DNA from: Isoetes taiwanensis
Lineage: Eukaryota > Streptophyta > Lycopodiopsida > Isoetales > Isoetaceae
DNA length: 64,000 nt
Direction of reading: 5' to 3'
NCBI GenBank assembly: GCA_021234155.1
Contig: JAJEKV010000005.1
Span: 6,183,216 to 6,247,215, forward strand
Positions 54,302 through 64,000 of this stretch are shown here, piece after piece (positions within the stretch are counted from its first letter, which is position 1; every line of letters starts with the position of its first letter). The notes under the pieces are model-generated. The model was not told the DNA's origin, ran no database searches, and saw nothing but the letters and a program-made list of their open reading frames with translations. The translations under genes and the position numbers were made by a program.

Positions 54302-56957
54302 TCAGGGCATGCATCTGTGTATGTTCTTCACCAGTAACTTCATTTTTTCCTCAATCTTGGCCTGCAGTATTTCTTCTATCTTTGGGGTGAGTACTGTTAG
54401 CACTTCATCACAGACATCCATCTTGAATGCAGGTACTAGCAGAAGTTTCCAGGGACTGCTAAGGTAAGATTTGTATAATGAATCATCAAGAAGCAAAGTC
54501 TTACCTTTGAATCTTGGGTATGACTCATATATTTTCCCAAGTGGCTTCATCATGACTAGACAGTCAAGTTTGTTAGGGTGGTGAAAATTGGTCTTCACAC
54601 ATTTTTCCTGTCCCCATACAAATAGAAATCCGTCCCTCCAATTTGGACATAGTACTTGCAGCACATCTTCCACATTAGAGAGTTGCATTGATGACCATAT
54701 ACCAACACAACACTTATGTAACAAAGTCTTCAAGAAGAACACTGCTTCTAGTCTGAATATCACTTTCTTTCTTTCTGCTAGTGTATGTCATTGTCAATCC
54801 TGATTCCAAGCGTATGTGTTCATTTGCACCAAAAGTTTTTACCAACACACCATTTAAATCCAAGACAATGAGTTTATCTTTTGCTGCCAAATCAATATTT
54901 AGTACGTTGTAACATTCTGAATACCTACACAACAGGAATTACTACATGAATAAATAGATGAAGATGAAAATGAAAAATGGGTTGAATGTGAAAACCTTTC
55001 TGTATCAACAGCAGGATTCTTTGACCTAACAGAATCAACTGGTAATCCTACAGTGAATGCAACAAAAGAAAATCAATAATATTCAATGTTTTAAGCAACA
55101 CTAAGTTGTGGGCCTGGCCAGCACTTCACACACTGACTTTCATCAATCACTTGTTGAAGATCAGGCTCACCTGAAACTTGAGGGCCTGATTCTGCATTTT
55201 CTTTAGAACACACTTTGATAGGTGTGGTGTCATGATTGAGACTGCTTCCTGCATCTTTCACAGTGCTACTTCTTGTTCTCTTTCTTGTAGCCTGAACAAC
55301 TTCTTTGCTATCCTGGTGCTTACCCCTCTTTGTTCTTCTGGCCTTTCCTTTTTGGCAAAAATTCACCCAAGTTGCCCTCATCCAATGGAATTACTCCCTC
55401 AACTTCCTTAAGTGCTTCAGTGTGTGCACTCGGGTCTGTTGTTTTTTCCACAACTGGTGCTGTGTTTACAACTGGTACTGTGTTTACAGCTTCTTCTACA
55501 GCTTCTTGGACTGGTGGTGGTGGTTCTGCTGTTACATTCAATCTTTGAACCCTGTAGGGTGAGACCTCAATTGCATGACGGACTAACACATCCTTTTTTG
55601 GTGTACTATTTGAAGCACCTGCAAGATGGCCAAAACCTAGCTCGTCAAATATACCCTCTGGCACCTTTCCAGGGTAACCATGAATACATTGTCCTCCTCT
55701 CAACAATGAACAACAAGCTATATGATACTCATGTTGGCAATTCAGTGCTAAACTTAACCTGTAAGCTTTAGTGAATTCCAGACCACATGCTGAACATGTA
55801 TAAAATGGATCTTGCAGCACTAACAACTTATCTCGTATAATAGTAGAGATGCTAAATGTTGCAAGAGTATCCATTTTCAGCTTCCACAAATTGTTTATGT
55901 AGAAATGCAGAAGTCTCTGTTCTTCTTCGAGAACTTTTAATTCCCTCCTCAAGTTTGATTTTACATTTGACCTGCTCATTAACAGATGTAGGGTTCATTG
56001 CTTTTTGTACCTTGTTCCTGTGCCAAGTTTCCGTCTGGACAGTCTGCTCCAAATCTTTAATTTTTGCCTCCAACTCACAGTTTGGATTAAGCTTGAACTC
56101 CTCCTGTTTTGTAGCCAAATCATTTGTGGCCTGTCTTAAACTGTTCTCAGCCTCTTCCAACATCATTTTCTGTACTTCAGAGGCCTTCTCATTGCCTTTC
56201 AGCTCACTTCCTACTGCTTCCAGATTCCTTGTGATAAGTAAAACTGATTTTCCAATCTCCTGTACTGCATTCTCTAAGGTTTTTATGTTTTCATCACATG
56301 CACTGATCTCATTTGATCCAGCTGCCACCTTTGGCTTTGCCTTCATTTCAGTTTTCCTAACATGTGCTACAACATCTGCCTCTGTTTTTACTTGTCTATT
56401 GTTGTGGTATCTTTGGCATTGCACAGCAAATGCAGCCCAGTTTACTTTGTGTTCCTCAGGTGCAACTATTGATTTAGTGCAATTTTCAAACGCAAAAGCA
56501 AGGGCCAGTTGCTTTCTTACTTCTTTGTTGTGACAATTCTTGTAGATTTTTCGGCAGAGTGTTTCCAATTTCTCTTGAAGATGCTCCTTTGCACAGTGCC
56601 ATTTTATCTTTCCCTTGTTCAACTTCTTTGTCCAAACAGATTCCCAATCTCGATCCGTGACATTATTTTCCAACCAAGTTTCTTCTTTGTGGGGCTTCAC
56701 CCCCCGAATTGCACAGACCTCTGATGCTGTGAAAATCATCCACGCTCCATGCCTCCATCATCAACAGTGAAACACTGATCTGAGTTTTCGTGCCCAGGGG
56801 GGTGTGATGGGCTTCGACGTCCGCGAGTTTCAGCACTTAAAGTGCTTAAACGCTTCGCCAAAAGTTGTACCCCACTAGTGATTTTACACTCATTGAAGAC
56901 CATTCTATTCGATCTCCTGCTTGCTAGAAGTCGTTTTGCACAAGGGGATTTCTTCAT
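54302..56957 (-). pseudogene. Coiled-coil / RING-like / FCP1-NIF phosphatase-domain protein, frameshifted
   Basis: Minus-strand gene in several frames. N-terminus MKKSPCAKRLLASRRSNRMV (56957), then MIFTASEVCAIRGVKPHKEE and about 150 charged residues. A coiled coil (ENAVQEIGKSVLLITRNLEA ... LEQTVQTETWHRNKVQ, to about 55900) and a Cys/His block CSACGLEF ... NCQHEYHIACCSLLRGGQC (about 55800-55690, RING-like) follow. Next come a low-complexity linker and KLIVLDLNGVLVKT (about 54870), WSSMQLSNVEDVLQ and KTLLLDDSLYKSYLSSPW (FCP1/NIF HAD phosphatase fold; the usual DxDxT appears as DLNGV, so activity is doubtful). A clean 71-bp intron (54995-54925) and a likely second one (about 55102-55048) keep the frame. 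Frameshifts near 56740, 55960, 55350 and 54760 break it. Ends at 54302. Confidence 0.6.
54925..54995 (-). other. Short GT-AG intron
   Basis: On the minus strand GAAAG is followed by GTTTTC ... TTGTGTAG, 71 bp. Splicing joins ...AVDTER to YSECYNVLNIDL in frame and leads straight into the FCP1-like motif. Confidence 0.65.
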
Positions 56958-58059
56958 GAAGATAGTTTAAACAGGCACTAGTAAGCTAGAAGCTCAATCA
57001 CCAATTCTTGCTTTGGATTGCTACCACAAGGACATTCCTTGCTGGTGTACGACACCCAACTTCAGAGCCGCATAATCAGCAAGCCCCAATTTCGTTTGCA
57101 GGGACATGGGTAAGTCAATCTGTTCTTTTATAAAGTAAATACAAAATTAGATTCCAATGCATGTTCTTGTCCGAATTTGCACAACCAAAGGGTTTTGACC
57201 TTGATTATAAGGAAAGTAAGGGAGGATGCTCAAAGTACCAACAACGAGCCCCTTGCAAAGCTCCATGATGATATCTTAAGAGGCACGCAACTGTACTTAT
57301 ATCTTTCTGCTTCCCATCGACTTTAATAATATCAACGTGCCTCGTTTCACAGAAAGATAATATGGCAAACTCGGGGTATATGGCAGTGGGTTTGCCCATT
57401 ATTGTTTTGACAAGATGGTCAGATAAATAGAACTATCATCCTGAATAACAGAGGCATCTGGACTCTCATCCTGAGTAACAGAGGGATGAACATTCTATCT
57501 ATATTTTCTTCATTTTCATAGAAAACTAAGGTAAAAAAGAAAACTCAAAGTCGCTCTATAGACAAAGGAATTATCAACAGAAATTCCCTTGAGTTAGAAG
57601 TAGGTTACATGGAACATGTTTTGAATTTGTACCAGAAGCTTTATCAACACCAAATTTCATGATCTGCCTCATCTTCTATGGAACAAAACTCTGAAAAAAT
57701 GACAACAACATATTCGCTCTTGAAAAATGCATCTAGAAACAACATATTAACAAAAAGCAACTCTCATATTATCTAGAAGCAGCATATCATCAGAAAACAA
57801 CATATTAATATTATGAAGAATGTAAGAATGAATATTATCAACGTATTAAAATTATTAGCATATCAGAATGAGTTATTAAAAAGGGCATATCAGAATCTAT
57901 CAGCGATTAAAATGTTTGCATATCTGAGATACTAAAAATAGCATATGATCAGAAATATGAGAATGAACATTATTGTATTATGTCAACGCTTATGCATTGC
58001 GAAAAATACATTGAAAGCTCAAAAGTTAAAACAAAGTACTTTCATATGATGATTCGTTC
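56958..58059. other. No supported gene
   Basis: AT-rich with repeated CATATTA / AACATAT words. 58060-58110 repeats the end of the palindromic repeat at 35840 and 37610 (CTGTAAACTGACGGTCTCGT). Confidence 0.4.
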
Positions 58060-58206
58060 CCTGTAAACTGACGGTCTCGTGCGTTCTGATCGCAGATGTT
58101 CCAACCGAGTAACTGGAAAGGCAAGGATCAAGTTTCTAGGTGCGTGGGATTTCTCTAAGAATGGTAGCAATCTATTGCATAACCTCGTTCTGGAAAATGA
58201 GAGGAC

Positions 58207-58533
58207 ATGTTTGAGAGCTTTGGTAATGCAAAATCCGTGGACGTTCTGCAAAACCATTTTCATCAAATTAACCGTTATAAGGTCCTCTCAAAGCCATATA
58301 CGGTGCAGTTTCAAACTTATGGAGGATTTAAAGGCCTCTTGGACGGCAACTCACATATGCAAACATCGTTTTCCTTGAGTCATCTTCGTAAGTTGATATT
58401 TGATCTTGCCTTGTCATTTGTTTCATTTAGGGAAATTCAAATTGGCACTAGAGACTCTTCTCTAGCAGTTACACAAATTCAAGAAAAGGCTTTCGGCTTG
58501 GGATTCCATGATTTCAACCAAGTATTCTCTTAG
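58207..58533 (+). pseudogene. Open frame with weak porphobilinogen-deaminase-like start
   Basis: After non-matching sequence, IQIGTRDSSLAVTQIQE (about 58438-58488) resembles the N-terminal motif of hydroxymethylbilane synthase ((I/L)xIGTRxSxLAxxQ). Nothing downstream continues the match, and the frame stops at 58533. It could be a single captured exon or chance. I do not assign a function. Confidence 0.2.
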
Positions 58534-58879
58534 AGGCATACAAAAGCTATTGGCTTTGAGATAACCTGCAATATAAAAGATTATGGCACATGATCTATAG
58601 AACAAGGATTAGATTAGGTAGAAAGTTGAGTTGGGTAGACATGTCTAAACTAAGTCATGGAAACAGAATTGAAGCCGAATTTGCTGTTGTTGGTATCGAA
58701 ACGCCCGGTAGCAGGTCGCAATTGTTGTCGTCTAAGCCTTTTAGAAAAGGCTTCGATAACTTATATTAGGTAAAAGGGTTTTACCTAATATATCCTTCAA
58801 GGTTAAGAAAGGAAAATTGATTGTTGGGGTTTCTTATATATTGCTGGGGTTTGCTGAATAGAGCAGGGACGAGAGTTTT

Positions 58880-59158
58880 AGATGGAAAAGACTCCACATG
58901 AGGTTTATTACAAAAGAAAGCCATATATGAATCATTTGCGTGTATTTGGGTGTTTTTAAGGAGGATGGCAAGAAGAAATTTGACGACAAAGCAAGAGTTT
59001 GTACAATGCTTCGCTATAGTTTGAGGGCTAAGGATTACAGATCATGGGATCTTGCTAAGCAGAAAATAATTGTCTCACGTGACGTGATGTTTGATGAGAA
59101 CATTGCAGGTCCAATATCAGTCATTGATCAGCAAAAGCAAGAGGAGGAAAATATTTGA
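58880..59158 (+). pseudogene. Ty1-copia integrase fragment
   Basis: KTPHEVYYKRKPYMNHLRVF GCF, a stop, then KEDGKKKFDDKARVCTML and SWDLAKQKIIVSRDVMFDEN. This is the C-terminal integrase region of copia polyproteins (TPxExxxxxKPxxxHLRVFGC ... KKxDDKA ... KxIxSRDVxFDE). It ends a few bases before the truncated transposase-like gene on the other strand, so it probably marks the break in that gene. Confidence 0.75.
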
Positions 59159-59189
59159 ATTTCCACTTAAATGGCGGCAAGATGAAGCA

Positions 59190-60702
59190 TCAGATCAAAA
59201 CAAGCATGTTACAACTCAATGTCAACCAAGAGTTTGGCCCGATAAAGTGCTTACCTATGATACTTCTTTTGACCTCTGTCTTTGCAGTTTCTCGTTGACT
59301 CTTTAATTTTGCACACCTTGAGCAAACAGACATTCTATGTTTTCTGGAAATTTTCACAAGACTGAATTCACTTTTCCACAGTCTGGTGAAGTGTGAGTAA
59401 GAGATGTGCTGAAGCTGAGTGCAAGTCTCTTTGTACTCATTAAAAACATCGTTTTTGTCAGTTAAATGATACATGTTGTTGTTAGGTAGCTTCTCACATG
59501 TTTCTCTAAAATATTTCTCCATCCATGACACAGCAGCAAGGGCATGCATGGTTACAACTCTTCTTGGTCCACAATAATCATCGATTGCTGGATTTTTGTC
59601 CTTTTTTTTATGTATTCTAGACATTTTGGTGGACCCTAAACGGTGGACAACCATAAATCATTTCTGGCAAACTTCTTCACGGTTAATGTAGTGCAAGAAG
59701 GTGTTGCGGTCTGGTCTTACATGATAAGCTAAGTAGGCATTCTGGTCTGTCAATGTCATGGAACTGTAGTTGTCTCTAACTGCTCGTAATTTAGCCATGT
59801 TAAATCTGTTGATGCAACCCAATGAGCAGCATTTAGTTCTCAGGAGTTTCCTCATTTTGTGTTCATCCATAAGATTCCTTCTTCTTACAGAGGAGCACGC
59901 CCTCAAACCAAAATCCACCTTGAATTTCTTTGAAGATTGGCTGGAGAACATGTAATCTCTTTGTTCCTCGTTGGGGTTTTCATCTTCTGATGAAACTTCT
60001 ACTCTGGGGGTGACTTCCTCTGTCCTGAGTGGTGTGTTTGTAGAGGAAAACAGACCACGTGAAGTTGTTCCCGGAAAAGGCGATGGTACAGTAAGGATGG
60101 TGATGGCCCATAAGAGGTTGTGGCATCAGCTGTTCTTGTACCATCTTGAAAAGGAGTTCTTGCAAACATCTCCTTTAGAGCGGACTGGAATTCTGCAAAG
60201 CCATGTGTCACAACCGTTGTGTGAAGAGGAGTGCATGCTGGAGCATCGTCCTCATTTGTAGTGAAGTTCTGGTGAGAGAAATTGTAGTGAATCTCACAGT
60301 CTTCTTTACTTTTTTGTGTTCCTTGTATATTTGAATGAAGGGGGCGAAGCTACAAACGGGTCCCGGGGATGGAACAAAGGGTGGTGGCAACATGCTCCGA
60401 ACAGGACTTGGTGACGGTTGGAAGGGTGGTGGAAGTCTGGTACGTGCTGGACTCGGTGTGTCTTCGAGAAGCAACAACGATGAAGTAGAGGTAGGAGTCG
60501 GAGAATGCCGGTCTTCAGTAGAAATAACGTTGTTCCCAAGCGTGTCCTCAGAACTAGACGAGTTTGAGACAACAAAAGGTGGTGGAAGCTTGTTCATGAA
60601 GCGGTTCGTCATTTTAACAACTGCAAAATAGTAAAGAGATTTGAGAAACCTTCTGTAGTGCGGAGCTTTTCTTATTCCCGAATACACGCCCACATAGTAC
60701 AA
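59190..60702 (-). pseudogene. N-terminal part of a second transposase-like protein, truncated
   Basis: The first block (60702-60208) has three LPPPF repeats and SSSED low complexity. The second (59951-59658) reads MRKLLRTKCCSLGCINRFNM ... AYLAYHVRPDRNTFLHYI. The third (59654-59245) reads RRVVTMHALAAVSWMEKYFR, MYHLTDKNDVFNEYKETC, ISYSHFTRLWKSEFSLVKIS and RMSVCSRCAKLKSQRE. The order CC-x2-GC, WMxxYF, (I/V)SYSHFxRLWKxEF and CxxC is, from memory, that of the N-terminal half of uncharacterised transposase-like proteins widespread in animals and seed-free plants. A GTAAGC donor follows at about 59245, but the catalytic half is gone, replaced by copia sequence. Stops or frameshifts lie between the blocks. 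It is divergent from the gene at 61221. Confidence 0.55.
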
Positions 60703-61220
60703 GTAGAAGTTCCAGTACTAATCAAGTGAAAGTCAAAATGGAATACACAGGATTAGGATAATAGAGCCAAACGTATTCCGCTTCACATAGGAAAAGTGCA
60801 AGACGAAAATGATACCTTTAAAAAGAAATTTCGGCACCCTCAGTTGCGTATTCCAGTCTCTGAGCTCAAGTCGCCAGCGCCAGCACCTTCGATTAAAATA
60901 CAGAGACTGTATTCCGGTCGACATAGAGAAAAATGGAGAGGTGAGTAAGAAAGTACAACGTACAATCATTTGTGTGTCTGTTTGTTATTCCGGAATACAC
61001 TTTTCACTTCTGGTTTTGAAAGGTCTTTTCTTGTGCTATTTTTAGGCTTTTTTTTCGGTTTTTTAGACTTGTTGAAGCCTGTTTTTTTGTCAAGGTTACA
61101 CTCTTGTTTTTGCCTTTTTTTCCTGTTTTTGTACTATTTTTGTCTTTTGTTTAAGACATTTTGTATTCTGGAATAGCTTTATGCCACTGTTTTCACTCAA
61201 AAAGTCGTGTTTAAACACAA
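60703..61220. promoter_or_regulatory. Divergent intergenic region
   Basis: 518 bp between two genes transcribed away from each other. It is T-rich on the plus strand from 61020 (TTTTTTTTCGGTTTTTTAG). GGAATACA-like words recur (60739, 60992) with GTATTCCG (60771) and GTATTCTGGAATA (61152). No protein-coding evidence. A shared bidirectional promoter is a reasonable guess. Confidence 0.35.
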
Positions 61221-62224
61221 TTGTGTACAGGCAAGAAGGCAGCAAGAAACATTAGAAGAAGACCATCAAACTCGGCCAGAAACCGCACCCACAGAGACGG
61301 GTTGAAGACACTTCTGCGCCTTCCAAACTCAGTGGTTCTTCACAAGGGGTACAGCTGGAAAGTACAACACCCTTACTTTCTTACATGTCTGTCGGAGCCC
61401 TGGTGCAAAAATGTACGATGACAGAGAATTTGTCTGCATGGGCACTGTACAAGCTGTGAGTGATGTAGCTGGGGAGTCGAGAGAGAGAGGGAGACTTTCC
61501 TTTGCGACGTCCCAAGGTTTCATTCATGTTGATGATGCCTTTTTTAGAATTGTCAAAGTGAACCCGCCGCAACTTTACAAGTATGTGTCGCACTACATCA
61601 ACAAAAAACCGCTCAGTGTAATAATCAATGGGATTCGAAGCACAACAAACGAAAACTTCGCTTACAGCGAGTCAGAGCAGGGGGAAGAGCAAGATCAGGG
61701 GAGTCCTTCAGTGAGCCCATCGGGGAGCCCATCAGGGGGGTCATTAGATGGAGGGTCCCAAGAACAAGAAGCAGATGTTCCCCCAGTGCCGCCAAAGAAA
61801 CAAAGCAGGCCAAGAGCCACCATAGCCGCTAAGGAACCAAAGAAGCGAAAGGTACAGCAGCTTGATGTTGATGAAATCACCGAGGAACAACAAAAAACGA
61901 AGAAGGGAAAGGGCAAGGATCCTGGGGTGGCCATTTAAGAAAAGAAGGTGGACAAGACATCAGAGAGGATGGAACAAATAAATCTTAACAAGTATGTTCA
62001 AGGGGTAATATACTTGCCAGTAACTTCCATGAGGTTGCCACCGAAGAATGAAGCTGGTGAGCGCCCCCTTCAGGTTCGAAAAATCTATGCTGACCATTTA
62101 AGAAATTTGAAGGACAGAATAAGGAGCAACCCCAATGCCCATGTTGCTCCCATTGTTGTTCTTGTTGACAGATCCCAGTGCATGGACCCCAAGGACTACG
62201 ACAGAGAAAATGCAGACACTTATA
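61221..62224 (+). pseudogene. Unidentified gene, cut by a copia LTR; possible ParB/sulfiredoxin-like start
   Basis: Frame 61411-61935 reads MYDDREFVCMGTVQAVSDVA ... SHYINKKPLSVIINGI, then an SPSGSPSGGS repeat and a lysine-rich, nuclear-localisation-like stretch (EPKKRKVQQL). A TAA (61936-61938) interrupts, and the same frame continues with INLNKYVQGVIYLPVTSMRL, RPLQVRKIYADHLRNLKDRI and VAPIVVLVDRSQCMD until it is broken at 62224 by the LTR. RPL...HxxxLxxxI...PIVVLVD resembles the beginning of ParB/sulfiredoxin-type folds, but the diagnostic GxH part would lie beyond the break. A short open frame at 61221-61421 may be its first exon. Function unknown; its neighbour is a transposase-like gene. 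Confidence 0.45.
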
Positions 62225-62980
62225 TGTATTGGAAAAATACAACACTTTATCCTTCCTTTACTTTTCTTAATTAATCCTAGCAAAGATGTCAATATCTCTC
62301 ACTTCATATTCCACTTGCAATTGACTAGAATAGAGTCACAATCTTTCTTCACAAATGTAGCAAGACAACTACAATTTACCAAGACAAGATCATGCAAGCT
62401 AAATCCTTCATCTAACTAGCAAGAAAGCAACAATTTGGTCTCTAATTTCTTGCTTTACGATTTAGCTTGTTGAATATGCATTCAACCTTCCCCTAGACAA
62501 TATGCCACTTGAACTATTACAAACCATAGGAAATAATAATACTGTAGCACTCGTTTATAATCGATTTACTGTAGCTTCAATGATCGGCTTCAAAACTTCT
62601 TTAGCACTATCGGATTATACCGAATACCATCTTAGCATCCCGATCACCATCAACATAATCACCTTACCCTTTTTAATTGATCAATCCGTCGGTTACGGTT
62701 CCAGATAAACTTGCTAAGCCTGTTATATTCTTCTCACATAATTATCCCACATGCATCGAATAGGAATATCACCATTTCCCATTCGAACCATTGAAAGATT
62801 AATTTTACCACTAATATTCCAATGGTTCCAAGTTTCGATTTTACCATTGGCTACAACCACTTTGTCTGCACTTAGACCTTAGGATTTAATCCTAGTCAAT
62901 CTGCATTTCATGCAGGCTATGAGCCTGCTTAAGAATCAACCTTGACAGCTTACAACATGACATGACTGTTTATTTCAACA
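62225..62980 (-). repeat. 3' LTR of Ty1-copia element 2
   Basis: On the minus strand it runs from TGTTGAAATAAACAG (62980) to CCAATACA (62225): TG...CA ends, 756 bp. It directly follows a polypurine tract and pol. The LTR sequence is unrelated to that of element 1. The five bases beyond it, TTATA (62220-62224), are the expected target duplication; the partner lies outside the window. Confidence 0.8.
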
Positions 62981-62990
62981 CTTCCCCTTC
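62981..62990 (-). promoter_or_regulatory. Polypurine tract of copia element 2
   Basis: GAAGGGGAAG on the minus strand, adjacent to the LTR and overlapping the pol stop codon. Confidence 0.8.
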
Positions 62991-64000
62991 ATGGCATGTT
63001 TGTAACTGTATCCTGTGTTTCAGTATGCATAATTTGTTCCCTGAGTTCAACAAACCTTTTCTCTGCCAGACCTTTGGTCAGAATATCTGCTAGTTGGTTA
63101 TTGGTGTTAATGTAGCTCATCTTAATCACACTTTTACTCACTGCATCTCTAATAAAATGCATCTCTAGCTCTATATGCTTTGATCTTTCATGCATTACAG
63201 GGTTTTTTGCCATAGCTATACAACTTGTGCTGTCACATAGCATTTCAGTGGAGGTTGGCTGATCAATGCCAAGTTCCAATATCAATCTTCTTTCCCAAAT
63301 TAATTCCTTGGCACATAATGTGGCTGAAGCATACTCTGCTTCTGCTGTAGATAATGCTATAGCTATTTGTTTTTTGCACTTCCATGCAATAGGACCTCCT
63401 CCTAGCATCATAAGGTAACCAGAGGTGGATATTCTTACATCTAAGTCCCCTGCCCAGTCTGCATCACAATAGGCAGTTAGTGTCAAATTCTGTGAACTGT
63501 AAGCTACTCCCATATCCATGGTACCTTTCAAATATCTTAATACCCTTTTTGCAGCTGTCCAATGATCTTTCCCTGGATTATTATTATACCTACTAAGTAT
63601 ATTTACACTATGAGCCACATCTGGTCTGGTACAGTTGGCAACATATGCCAAGCAGCCAATCAAAGATCTATATGGAATTTTCTCCATTGCTTTTCTTTCT
63701 TCATCATTTTGTGGACACATATCATGAGACAACTTACACCCTGGCATAGATGGAGTTTTACTGATATTGCATTCTTTCATCTTGAACTTTTCAAGCATAC
63801 CTTTGATTTGTTCTTTCTGGGTCAGCAAAATAACACCTTTATCTCTTGTTCTTGTCATTTCGATTCCCAAGAATTTTGTAAGCTCACCAAGATCTAACAT
63901 TTCAAACCTGTTTTTTAATAATCTTTTACAGATCAGCAAACATTCAGTTCCCTTTGCCACCATAATGTTATCATCAACATATAATGCAATTATGCACCAG
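62989..64000 (-). CDS. Ty1-copia pol, RT C-terminus and RNase H (partial, runs off right edge)
   Basis: The open frame continues without a break to the window edge. It starts at the edge with WCIIALYVDDNIMVAKGTE (reverse-transcriptase YVDD, about 63983), then LGELTKFLGIEMTR, IPYRSLIGCLAYVANCTRPD, YCDADWAGDLDVRISTSGYL, AIALSTAEAEYASATL and NTNNQLADILTKGLAEKRF. About 337 codons are visible. No stop or frameshift is present here, unlike element 1, so this copy may be younger or still competent in this part. It is clearly related to element 1 in RT/RNase H (roughly 60 percent identity by eye) but has a different LTR, so the two are different families of one lineage. Confidence 0.92.
   Translation of the reverse strand, partial: WCIIALYVDDNIMVAKGTECLLICKRLLKNRFEMLDLGELTKFLGIEMTRTRDKGVILLTQKEQIKGMLEKFKMKECNISKTPSMPGCKLSHDMCPQNDEERKAMEKIPYRSLIGCLAYVANCTRPDVAHSVNILSRYNNNPGKDHWTAAKRVLRYLKGTMDMGVAYSSQNLTLTAYCDADWAGDLDVRISTSGYLMMLGGGPIAWKCKKQIAIALSTAEAEYASATLCAKELIWERRLILELGIDQPTSTEMLCDSTSCIAMAKNPVMHERSKHIELEMHFIRDAVSKSVIKMSYINTNNQLADILTKGLAEKRFVELREQIMHTETQDTVTNMP

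Noticed and set aside
54302-62224. Endogenised giant-virus segment
   Set aside because: The clustered unusual genes invited the idea, but I recognise no viral hallmark gene, spliceosomal introns are present and base composition does not differ clearly from the flanks.
62502-62708. 68-codon plus-strand ORF
   Set aside because: It lies entirely inside the LTR of copia element 2, antisense to it.

Overview
The window is transposon-dominated nuclear DNA from a land plant. Plant-specific gene debris supports this: exons of a BSU1/BSL-type Kelch phosphatase, an E-type PPR pseudogene and a MAPKKK kinase-domain fragment. Ty1-copia, LINE, Helitron and tRNA-SINE elements and very short GT-AG introns (58-82 bp) fit the same picture. 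The transposase-like families at 32-35 kb and 59-61 kb make me lean weakly to a seed-free plant (fern, lycophyte or bryophyte), but I cannot name the species. I see no clearly intact host gene.

1-11.8 kb is a four-deep nest. A 5'-truncated LINE (805-1271) has its ATTCT tail displaced to 11735-11786 by a Mutator-like inverted-repeat element (1272-11734). That element was split by a young Ty1-copia element (1366-10964, TSD GTATC on both sides). The copia 3' LTR was in turn split by poly-T-headed retroposed DNA (6893-10879). 11895-15462 is a complete non-autonomous Helitron on the minus strand carrying captured exons of a BSL phosphatase gene, an LRR gene and at least one unidentified gene. 15.7-21.5 kb holds a 460-bp purine tract, a copia gag remnant, palindromic tandem repeats, LINE tails and a broken LINE ORF1. 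23070-24867 is a large fold-back element. 27.35-28.9 kb is a LINE reverse-transcriptase 3' half.

31.1-31.6 kb is a single tRNA-derived SINE-like copy. 32.3-35.0 kb is a near-full-length but broken DDE-type transposase-like gene of a family I cannot name with certainty. 37-42 kb holds PPR and MAPKKK pseudogene debris. 42921-50170 is a tandem array of about 17 units, each about 430 bp and each equivalent to the SINE-like repeat; variation among units is concentrated at CG-containing positions.

53-62 kb is gene-like but broken. It contains an acidic exon, a minus-strand gene joining a coiled coil, a RING-like zinc domain and an FCP1/NIF phosphatase domain, and a truncated transposase N-terminus transcribed away from an unidentified plus-strand gene. 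That last gene is cut by the LTR of a second copia element which runs off the right edge (62225-64000).

Most genes here do not work together as a pathway; the main story is layered insertion. The parts that best deserve follow-up are the SINE-derived satellite, the structured tail shared by the LINE and the fold-back element, the two unusual transposase families, and the divergent gene pair at 59-62 kb.
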